A stretch of 64,000 bases of DNA, from the NCBI RefSeq assembly GCF_001613935.1, contig NZ_LQCI01000052.1, forward strand, positions 456,530 through 520,529, written 5' to 3'. This document shows positions 8,401 through 14,547 of this stretch, one piece after another; position 1 is the stretch's first letter, and each line of letters starts with the position of its first letter. The translations under genes were made by a program, and so were the position numbers. The stretch is from Amycolatopsis regifaucium. GTDB taxonomy: Bacteria; Actinomycetota; Actinomycetes; Mycobacteriales; Pseudonocardiaceae. The notes under the pieces are model-generated. The model saw nothing but the letters and a program-made list of their open reading frames with translations, searched no databases and was not told the DNA's origin.

Positions 8401-8497
8401 GCCGAAGGAGATGCCGAAGGTCTCGGACGTCGACTTCGTCGCCACCGAAGGCGCCGCATGCCGGATCGACGACCCCGACTGCGAAGCCTGCCAGTGA
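5495..8497 (+). CDS. nrdA: Ribonucleoside-diphosphate reductase large (catalytic) subunit
   Basis: ATG 5495 is chosen because GGAG lies 8 nt upstream (5483-5486) and the preceding in-frame residues look non-coding. The 1000-residue protein begins with two ATP-cone domains (about residues 18-125 and 130-225), the dATP/ATP activity switch. The barrel follows, with C358 (SSCFLTTV), the radical triad N570-L-C572-T-E574 and C587 (VCNLGSVNL), equivalent to E. coli C225, N437/C439/E441 and C462. A 60-70-residue Ala/Pro linker precedes a C-terminal CEACQ, the Cys pair that re-reduces the active site via thioredoxin. It reduces NDPs to dNDPs with NrdB. A family C palindrome lies in the 83-bp gap to nrdB. 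Confidence 0.96.
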   Translation: MSVETGQRPPSSSDTTPATVRVIRRDGSVSPFDANKISVAVTKAFLAVEGGDAAASSRIHHLVKELTEQIEATLLRHAGPETALHIEQIQDIVELALMRGEHHKVARAYVLYRDERAKAREAEKPATSDVAISVKAADGSLRPLDWARVSHVVGEAVAGLEDVSAEPVLAEAKRNLYDGISADELALAQIMAARVLVEQEPNYSYVSARLLADKLRGEALSYLAGVPQQASQDEMTARYPQYFRDYLKRAIELELVNPELQTFDLDKITSAIRAERDLDFGFLGLQTLYDRYFQHHNGVRFELPQAFFMRVAMGLAIREDNREDRAIEFYELLSSFHFMASTPTLFNSGTTRPQLSSCFLTTVDDDLDSIFQAYKNNALLAKYSGGLGNDWTPVRGLGAHIKGTNGQSQGVVPFLKIANDTAVAVNQGGKRKGAACAYLETWHVDIEEFLDLRKNTGDDRRRTHDMNTANWVPDEFLRRVEADAQWTLFSPNETPDLHDLYGTAFAERYREYEAAAERGELKVFRKVRAVDLWRRMLTMLFETGHPWITFKDPCNLRSPQQHVGVVHSSNLCTEITLNTTTDEVAVCNLGSVNLLKHVTPEGLDTKRLEKTVRTAVRMLDNVIDINFYTIPEARRSNLRHRPIGLGLMGFQDALFEIGVPLSSDEAVQFADTSMEHISYYAISASTDLAEERGQYQTFEGSLWSKGILPIDSLQLLIDARQGDALDVDTSSTLDWAPLRERVKTVGMRNSNVMAIAPTATISNICGVGQSIEPLFQNLFVKSNMSGDFTVVNPHLVRSLKERGLWDEVMVSDLKYFDGSLGQIDRVPDDLKALYATAFEIESKWLVDAGSRRQKWIDQAQSLNLYIAAPSGRKLDELYRYAWHKGLKTTYYLRARSATHVEKSTLRGTDGKLNAVSATPAPATPSAPKSVAPAPAAPPAPSASAAVSPSPAAAVPAVPVTAPAPAAKPEPKEMPKVSDVDFVATEGAACRIDDPDCEACQ

Positions 8498-8503
8498 CCG
8501 CCC

Positions 8504-8551
8504 GGTCGTGAGTGGCGATTCGTGTTCTAACCCGAATCGCCACTCACGACC
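8504..8551. repeat. Family C intergenic palindrome (copy 1)
   Basis: 23-bp arms (GGTCGTGAGTGGCGATTC plus five bases) separated by CT, with one mismatch. It lies between the nrdA stop and the nrdB start. A second, perfect copy is at 27312-27359. Confidence 0.9.
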
Positions 8552-8580
8552 CACCCGACCACCTCGTGAAGTGAGCTTCT

Positions 8581-9657
8581 ATGACCACCTTTGACGCCTC
8601 CGCCGACGCCACCGGCCTCGGTGAGATCGAAGTCGGCGCCGCCCGGATCAACGTCGACGACAAGCGGATGATCAACGCCCGAGCCGACGTCAACCAGCTG
8701 CTGCCGATGAAGTACACCTGGGCGTGGGAGAAGTACCTCGCCGGCTGCAACAACCACTGGATGCCGACCGAGGTCGCCATGCAGGCCGACATCGCGCTGT
8801 GGAAGTCGCCCGACGGCCTCACCGAGGACGAGCGCACCATGCTCAAGCGCAACCTCGGCTTCTTCGCCACCGCGGAATCGCTGGTTGCCAACAACATCGT
8901 GCTCGCGGTGTACCGGCAGATCACCAACCCCGAATGCCGCCAGTACCTGCTGCGCCAGGCGTTCGAGGAGGCCGTGCACACGCACACCTTCCAGTACATC
9001 TGCGAGAGCCTCGGCCTGGTCGAGGGCGAGCTGTTCAACATGTACCGCGAGGTCCCGTCCATCTCGGACAAGGACGCGTGGGCGCTGAAGTACACGCAGA
9101 ACCTGGAGAACCCGGACTTCGAGACCGGCACCCCGGAAGCCGATCAGAACTTCCTGCGGGACCTGGTCGCCTTCTACGTGATCTTCGAGGGCATGTGGTT
9201 CTACACCGGCTTCGCGCAGATCCTCTCGCTCGGCCGCCGGAACAAGATGATCGGGATCGCCGAGCAGTACCAGTACATCCTGCGCGACGAGTCGATCCAC
9301 CTGAACTTCGGCATCGACTGCATCAACCAGATCAAGATCGAGAACCCGCACCTGTGGACCGAGGAGTTCCAGGCGGAGATCCGGACGATGCTGACCGAGG
9401 CATGCGAGCTTGAGGTCGCCTACGCCCGCGACACCATGCCGCGCGGCATGCTCGGCCTCTCGGCCGAACTGATCGAGCAGTACATGCACTTCATCACCGA
9501 CCGGCGGGCGCAGCAGATCGGCCTCGCGCCGATCTTCGGCGAGACGGAGAATCCGTTCCCGTGGATGTCGGAAGCGATGGACCTCAAGAAGGAGAAGAAC
9601 TTCTTCGAGACCCGCGTCATCGAGTACCAGTCCGGTGGCGCCCTCGACTGGGACTGA
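8581..9657 (+). CDS. nrdB: Ribonucleotide reductase small subunit, class Ic-like (radical Tyr replaced by Phe)
   Basis: A 358-residue R2 protein. The metal site is visible: E99 (FFATAES), E130 and H133 (FEEAVHTHTF), the Glu of FEGMWFY, and E/H of RDESIHLNFG. The residue four after H133 is F137, the position of the tyrosyl radical (Y122 in E. coli R2). Together with E99 in place of Asp, this is the signature of class Ic R2 proteins, in which a Mn/Fe cluster replaces the tyrosyl radical, as in Chlamydia trachomatis. The sequence resembles the chlamydial protein throughout, as I remember it (MKYTWAWEKYLAGC; NPFPWMSEAMDL; KNFFETRVIEYQ). A strong terminator follows at 9673-9712. Confidence 0.95.
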   Translation: MTTFDASADATGLGEIEVGAARINVDDKRMINARADVNQLLPMKYTWAWEKYLAGCNNHWMPTEVAMQADIALWKSPDGLTEDERTMLKRNLGFFATAESLVANNIVLAVYRQITNPECRQYLLRQAFEEAVHTHTFQYICESLGLVEGELFNMYREVPSISDKDAWALKYTQNLENPDFETGTPEADQNFLRDLVAFYVIFEGMWFYTGFAQILSLGRRNKMIGIAEQYQYILRDESIHLNFGIDCINQIKIENPHLWTEEFQAEIRTMLTEACELEVAYARDTMPRGMLGLSAELIEQYMHFITDRRAQQIGLAPIFGETENPFPWMSEAMDLKKEKNFFETRVIEYQSGGALDWD

Positions 9658-9672
9658 TCCCCTGAGCTGACG

Positions 9673-9712
9673 AAAAGGCCCGCCCCGCGCACTCGCGCGG
9701 GGCGGGCCTTTT
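9673..9712 (+). terminator. Rho-independent-type terminator after nrdB
   Basis: A perfect 18-bp GC-rich stem (AAAAGGCCCGCCCCGCGC) with loop ACTC, followed by TTTT within the stem end. It begins 16 bp after the nrdB stop. Confidence 0.9.
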
Positions 9713-9736
9713 CACGCGCCTCCAGCCGGGAAGTCC

Positions 9737-9765
9737 GTGAAGGCCTCCTTCCCTACCTTGAGAGT
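9737..9765. repeat. Left half of a split family A palindrome
   Basis: GTGAAGGCCTCCTTCCCTAC followed by CTTGAGAGT. This is the left arm and loop of a family A palindrome whose right part lies at 10066-10092, beyond the MITE-like element. The loop sequence equals that of the copy at 17002-17052 read on the other strand. Confidence 0.85.
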
Positions 9766-10061
9766 CAATGCCAGGAACTTAAGCTGCGGGGCTAGAGATC
9801 CTCGGACTGTCCATAAAGGACGTAGTCCTTGGTAAATGTCCGGTTGGTCCGTATTTTTGAGGTTGCGAAGGCCTCCTTCCCTACCCTGAAAGTAGGGAAG
9901 GAGGCCTTCATGGCATCCCCTCGGCCGGGCCAACGCTAGATCCCGACCATTCCCTGAAACTTTCCACGCCAAATCCAGCCGCAGCCCTTCCGGAGACCGT
10001 CTGAGCAGGGCGAATACGGCTGAATCGCACCCGTCCTACCTGGCTTAAGTTTCCGGCATTG
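9766..10061. mobile_element. MITE-like non-autonomous element (296 bp)
   Basis: The ends are inverted repeats of 19 bp with two mismatches: CAATGCCAGGAACTTAAGC at the left and its complement, reading CAATGCCGGAAACTTAAGC, at the right. The flanks carry a 10-bp near-direct repeat, CCTTGAGAGT and CCCTGAGAGT, as expected for a target-site duplication; that length fits IS4-type transposases. The element splits a family A palindrome and contains a complete family A palindrome in its middle. It encodes no recognisable protein. It lies between nrdB and the metE riboswitch. Confidence 0.7.
9867..9909. repeat. Family A palindrome inside the MITE-like element
   Basis: Perfect 18-bp arms (GAAGGCCTCCTTCCCTAC) around the loop CCTGAAA. 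Confidence 0.92.
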
Positions 10062-10065
10062 CCCC

Positions 10066-10092
10066 TGAGAGTAGGGAAGGAGGCCTTCACGG
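10066..10092. repeat. Right half of the split family A palindrome
   Basis: TGAGAGTAGGGAAGGAGGCC followed by TTCACGG completes the arm begun at 9737-9765. Confidence 0.85.
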
Positions 10093-10169
10093 ACACGCCA
10101 CGTTCGCCACCGCGACGGAGGTTCATCACATGTCCGGCGGAGGGGTAGCGGCCCTGAGTACGCTCCACA

Positions 10170-10372
10170 GTGCTACTGGTTCGCCCGGCCTCCCCGGCCG
10201 GTCGAGGTAACAGGGAACCCGGTGGGAATCCGGGACTGCCCCGCAGCGGTATGTGGGAACGAAAGCCGTCACCGTGCGAGACACGGTAAAGCACTGGGAC
10301 ATGGCGCCCCGGGAAGCGACGGCCGGTAGGAGCGAGTGAGTCGCCCACGAGTCCGAAGACCTGCCCGTGGTA
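10170..10372 (+). ncRNA. Cobalamin riboswitch controlling metE
   Basis: Canonical adenosylcobalamin aptamer features occur in order: GAGGTAACAGGGAA (10204-10217), GGTGGGAATCCGGGACTGCC followed by CCGC (10221-10244), the GAAAGCCGTC junction region, and the 3' signature AGTCCGAAGACCTGCC (10350-10365). It ends about 110 nt before the metE start. In actinobacteria this riboswitch represses the B12-independent methionine synthase when cobalamin is available for MetH. The GC-rich stretch 10373-10470 may form the expression platform. Confidence 0.96.
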
Positions 10373-10483
10373 CGCGCGCCGACGGCGTGCGTGAGTCCGG
10401 GCCTCGTGGGATGGGCACGACCGAACAGCGGTCACTCCTGCGCGCGCTCCGGGCTCTGACGACAAGCTCGCGAGGAGAGAGCT

Positions 10484-12757
10484 GTGACCGAAATCGGCAC
10501 CACTGTGCTGGGCTACCCCCGGATCGGCCCGGACCGGGAACTCAAGCGTGCGCTCGAAAGCTACTGGGCGGGCAAGAGCGACGAGGCCGTGCTTCTGGAG
10601 ACCGGCCGTGCGCTGCGCGTCCGGGCCTGGCGGGAGCTGACCGACGCCGGACTGGATTCCGTCCCCTCCAACACGTTCTCGCATTACGATCAGATGCTCG
10701 ACACCGCCGAACTGTTCGGCGCGCTGCCGGAGCGCTTCACGAAACTCGGCCTTTCGCCACTCGACACCTACTTCGCCGCCGCGCGCGGGGTGCAGGACGC
10801 GCCGGCGATGGAGATGACGAAGTGGTTCGACACCAACTATCACTACATCGTCCCCGAACTCGGGCCTGACACGACGTTCGCGCTCAGCGGCACCAAGCCG
10901 CTCGACGAGTACCGCGAGGCCCGCGCGATCGGCGTCGCAACGCGGCCGGTGCTGGTGGGGCCGGTGACGTTCCTGCTGCTCGCCAAGCCCACCGAAGGCG
11001 CTCCGGAGGGCTTTCGGCCGCTGGAGCTGCTCGACAATCTCCTCGACGCCTACGTCGAACTGCTGCGGCGCCTGTATGACGAAGGCGTCGAATGGGTGCA
11101 GTTCGACGAACCCGCCTTCGCGGCGGACCGCACCGAGCGGGAACTCAACGCGCTCATCCGGGCCTACCATCGGCTCGCGAAGGCGACCGCACGGCCGAAG
11201 ATCCTGGTCGCCGGGTACTTCGGCGGACTCGGTCGCGGGCTGGGCGTACTCGCCCGTTCCCCGATCGACGCGGTCGCCGTCGATCTCGTCAGCGACGAGT
11301 CCTTTGTGGACGCGGTCGCGGCCGAGCCGGCGTTGCGCGACAAGGAGCTCCTCGCCGGAGTCGTGGACGGGCGCAACGTCTGGCGCACCGATCCCACTCG
11401 TGCGCTCAGCCGGGCGGCGAGGCTGCTCGGGACCGCGAGGACGGTCAGCGTCTCGACGTCGTGTTCGCTGCTGCACGTGCCCTACGACGTCGAACGTGAG
11501 ACCGGGCTCCATCCGCGCCTGAAAGGTTGGCTCGCCTTCGCCAAGCAGAAGGTGGACGAGGTCGTCCTGCTCGGCCGGGCGCTCAAGGAAGAAGGCGTCG
11601 ACCTCTCGGCCGCCCGTGCCGCGGCCGCCGACCGCGTGTCCGCGACCGAACTGGTCGACGCCGGAGTCCGCGCCCGGCTGGAATCGCTGCGCCCGGAACA
11701 CTCCGTCCGCTCCCCCTACGCGCGACGCGCGGCGGCACAACAGGAAGCCTTGAAGCTCCCGCCGTTGCCGAGCACCACGATCGGCTCGTTCCCGCAGACC
11801 ACCGACGTCCGCAAGGCGCGCGCCGCGCACAAGGCCGGCACGCTGGACGACGCGGGGTACGGGACCGCGATGAAGGCGGAGATCGAACGCGTCATCCGGC
11901 TGCAGGAGGACCTCGGCTTGGACGTACTGGTGCACGGCGAGCCCGAGCGCAACGACATGGTGCAGTACTTCGCCGAGCGGCTGGCCGGATTCGCCGCCAC
12001 CGACTTCGGCTGGGTGCAGTCCTACGGCTCGCGCTGTGTCCGGCCGCCGATCCTGTACGGCGACGTCTCACGGCCGGAGCCGATGACCGTCGGGTGGGCC
12101 CGCTACGCGCAAAACCTGACCGAGAAGCCGGTCAAGGGGATGCTGACCGGGCCGGTGACGATCCTGGCGTGGTCGTTCGTCCGCGACGACCAGCCGCTGG
12201 GCGAGACCGCCCGCCAGGTCGCGCTGGCCATCCGCGACGAAGTGCACGACCTGCAGGCGGCGGGCATCCGCGTCATCCAGGTGGATGAACCTGCCCTGCG
12301 GGAACTGCTCCCGTTGCGTGCCGCGACACACGAGGCGTACTTCGCCTGGGCGGTCTCGTCGTTCCGGCTGGCGACGTCCGGGATCGACGACGCGACCCAG
12401 ATCCACACCCATATGTGCTATTCGGAGTTCGGCGAGGTCCTCAGCGCGATCGACGCGCTCGACGCCGACGTCACCAGTATCGAGGCCGCGCGGTCGAAGA
12501 TGGAGGTCGTCACCGATCTCGGCGCGGCGGGCTACGGCCGCGGCGTCGGGCCGGGTGTGTACGACATCCACTCGCCCCGTGTCCCGGACGTCGACGAGGT
12601 CGGCGGGCTGCTGCGGACCGCCGTCGGCGCAGTGCCCGCCGAGCGGCTCTGGGTCAACCCGGACTGCGGCCTGAAGACCCGCGGTTACGCCGAGGTCGAA
12701 CCCGCCCTGCGGAACCTGGTCGCGGCCGCCCGGATGGTCCGCGCCGAGCTTTCCTGA
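10484..12757 (+). CDS. metE: Cobalamin-independent methionine synthase
   Basis: 5-methyltetrahydropteroyltriglutamate-homocysteine methyltransferase of 757 residues, the normal length. GTG 10484 follows GGAGAGAGCT, a good ribosome binding site. The N-terminus TVLGYPRIGPDRELK is typical. The catalytic zinc ligands are H643 and C645 (THMCYSEF) and C728 (NPDCGLKTRGY), aligning with E. coli H641/C643/C726. It transfers the methyl group of methyl-THF directly to homocysteine in the last step of methionine synthesis. Expression is controlled by the upstream cobalamin riboswitch. It is followed 7 bp after the stop by a family A palindrome that could end transcription. Confidence 0.98.
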   Translation: MTEIGTTVLGYPRIGPDRELKRALESYWAGKSDEAVLLETGRALRVRAWRELTDAGLDSVPSNTFSHYDQMLDTAELFGALPERFTKLGLSPLDTYFAAARGVQDAPAMEMTKWFDTNYHYIVPELGPDTTFALSGTKPLDEYREARAIGVATRPVLVGPVTFLLLAKPTEGAPEGFRPLELLDNLLDAYVELLRRLYDEGVEWVQFDEPAFAADRTERELNALIRAYHRLAKATARPKILVAGYFGGLGRGLGVLARSPIDAVAVDLVSDESFVDAVAAEPALRDKELLAGVVDGRNVWRTDPTRALSRAARLLGTARTVSVSTSCSLLHVPYDVERETGLHPRLKGWLAFAKQKVDEVVLLGRALKEEGVDLSAARAAAADRVSATELVDAGVRARLESLRPEHSVRSPYARRAAAQQEALKLPPLPSTTIGSFPQTTDVRKARAAHKAGTLDDAGYGTAMKAEIERVIRLQEDLGLDVLVHGEPERNDMVQYFAERLAGFAATDFGWVQSYGSRCVRPPILYGDVSRPEPMTVGWARYAQNLTEKPVKGMLTGPVTILAWSFVRDDQPLGETARQVALAIRDEVHDLQAAGIRVIQVDEPALRELLPLRAATHEAYFAWAVSSFRLATSGIDDATQIHTHMCYSEFGEVLSAIDALDADVTSIEAARSKMEVVTDLGAAGYGRGVGPGVYDIHSPRVPDVDEVGGLLRTAVGAVPAERLWVNPDCGLKTRGYAEVEPALRNLVAAARMVRAELS

Positions 12758-12764
12758 CGTTCCG

Positions 12765-12809
12765 TGAAGGCCTCCTTCCCTCGGCTGAGCCGAGGGAAGG
12801 AGGCCTTCA
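12765..12809. repeat. Family A palindrome after metE
   Basis: Perfect 22-bp arms (TGAAGGCCTCCTTCCCTCGG plus CT) around a single G. It lies 7 bp downstream of the metE stop. Confidence 0.95.
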
Positions 12810-12893
12810 TGTCCTTCCGCCGGGGTATTGTCAGGACGTCAATAAGGGTGCGATGGTGGAGCCGCAACCGGTCTCGACGGGGAGATGGTCACC

Positions 12894-14339
12894 ATGGCGA
12901 ACACGGTCGAAAAGGTCACCGGGGCACTGCGCGAACGGGTCCCACCACTCACCTCGATCCCGTTGCCGCGTTCGGTCGACCAGCGCTGGCTCGGCGCGAC
13001 CTGGCCGGTCCGCGAACTCGCGCCCGCCCCGCCGGGCCTCAAACCCGTTCTCGGCGACGAAGGCCCGCCCGTCATCGGGCACGCACTGGACTTCATGCGC
13101 TTCGGCATCGAGTTCGGCCTCAAACGCTACGAAACCTACGGTCCGGTGTCGTGGATGGGCGCGTTCGGCCGCCGCATCGTCGCGCTCTCCGGCCCCGAGG
13201 CCACGCAGATCGCGTTGGTGAACAAGGACAAGGCCTTCTCCCAAGAGGGCTGGAAGTTCTTCATCGAACAGTTCTTCGACCGCGGCCTGATGCTGCTCGA
13301 CTTCGGCGAGCACCATCTGCACCGCCGGATCATGCAGGCGGCGTTCACCCGGCAACGGCTCACCGGCTACGTCGACCAGATGGGACCGGCGCTGCGCGAA
13401 GGCGTCGCGGCCTGGGCGGACCGGCCCCATCCCCGGATCTACTGGTCCCTCAAGCAACTCACGCTCGACGTCGCGACGCGTGTGTTCATGGGCATGCGCT
13501 CCGGGGACGACGCGGCCGCGATCAACCGCGCGTTCGTGAACTCCGTGCGCGCCGGCACGGCCATCGTGCGCTTCCCCGTTCCCGGCGGGCGCTGGTCGGC
13601 GGGGTTGCACGGCCGCAAGGTGCTCGAACGCTACTTTTCGGCGAACCTGCCCGCGAAACGGCGAAGCGAAGGCGACGACCTCTTCACCGCGCTGTGCCAC
13701 GCCACCACCGAAGACGGTGATCGCTTCACCGACGCCGACGTCGTCAACCACATGATCTTCCTGATGATGGCGGCGCACGACACCTCGACCATCACCAGTG
13801 CCGCCGCCGTCTACCACCTCGCCAAGAATCCCGAGTGGCAGGAACGCGCGCGCCGGGAATCCCTCGCGCTCGGCGACGACGTGCCGGACATCGAGGCGCT
13901 GGAGACGTTGACGACGCTGGACCTGGTCATCAAGGAATCACTGCGGCTGGTCGCCCCGGTGCCGTCCCTGGCCAGGAAAACCGTGAAGGACACCGAAGTT
14001 CTCGGGCACTTCATTCCAGAAGGGACACTGGTCGGGATTTCCCCCACCGTCAACCATTTCGCGCCGGAGCACTGGACCGACCCGATGCGCTTCGACCCTG
14101 GCCGCTTCAGCGAAGAACGGCGCGAAGACAAGTCGCACCGCTACGCGTGGATGCCGTTCGGCGGCGGCGCGCACAAGTGCGTCGGGCTGCATTTCGGCAC
14201 GTTCGAAGTGAAGGCACTGCTGCACGAGATGCTGCGCGCGTATCGATGGTCGGTCCCCGAGGACTACACCGCTCGCTGGGACTACGTCTCGCTGCCCGTT
14301 CCCGCGGACGGCCTGCCGGTCCGGCTGACGGCGCGCTGA
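12894..14339 (+). CDS. Cytochrome P450
   Basis: A 481-residue P450. The heme-ligand loop is FGGGAHKCVGLHFG with C429; the I-helix oxygen-binding motif is MMAAHDTSTITSA; the ExxR motif is KESLRL; the PERF-like segment is DPGRFSEER. ATG 12894 is preferred over ATG 12885 because GGGAG (12880-12884) is 9 nt from it but abuts the earlier one. The long N-terminus before the first helix and the general sequence recall mycobacterial CYP136/CYP51-like enzymes rather than secondary-metabolism CYPs; the substrate is unknown. No ferredoxin or reductase gene is adjacent, so it uses redox partners encoded elsewhere. Confidence 0.93.
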   Translation: MANTVEKVTGALRERVPPLTSIPLPRSVDQRWLGATWPVRELAPAPPGLKPVLGDEGPPVIGHALDFMRFGIEFGLKRYETYGPVSWMGAFGRRIVALSGPEATQIALVNKDKAFSQEGWKFFIEQFFDRGLMLLDFGEHHLHRRIMQAAFTRQRLTGYVDQMGPALREGVAAWADRPHPRIYWSLKQLTLDVATRVFMGMRSGDDAAAINRAFVNSVRAGTAIVRFPVPGGRWSAGLHGRKVLERYFSANLPAKRRSEGDDLFTALCHATTEDGDRFTDADVVNHMIFLMMAAHDTSTITSAAAVYHLAKNPEWQERARRESLALGDDVPDIEALETLTTLDLVIKESLRLVAPVPSLARKTVKDTEVLGHFIPEGTLVGISPTVNHFAPEHWTDPMRFDPGRFSEERREDKSHRYAWMPFGGGAHKCVGLHFGTFEVKALLHEMLRAYRWSVPEDYTARWDYVSLPVPADGLPVRLTAR

Positions 14340-14547
14340 ATTTCGATCAACAGCTCCCCACGATCGAGTACTCTTGGTAACTTCTGGTCACCACTCGTGT
14401 AGTAGTCATCACCCTTTCAGCCGGTAGACACCCCGTAGCGCGCGTGATGCCGTGGCACTATTCCCGGTCGGCTCATACCTAGTGTGGATCACTGAGCCCG
14501 GACACCCCGTCTGAGCTGGCCATTAACCGCGCATGAAGAGGTGAAGT

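Noticed and set aside
9908..11935. 675-codon minus-strand ORF across the riboswitch and metE
   Set aside because: It opposes a certain gene (metE) and a structured RNA; the residues are a shadow translation.
12820..12860. Operator-like dyad (TTGTCAGGACGTCAATAA) before the P450 gene
   Set aside because: The arms match only partly and no regulator gene is adjacent.
12894..14339. P450 as part of a secondary-metabolite gene cluster
   Set aside because: Neighbours are housekeeping or signalling genes; there is no polyketide, peptide or terpene synthase nearby.
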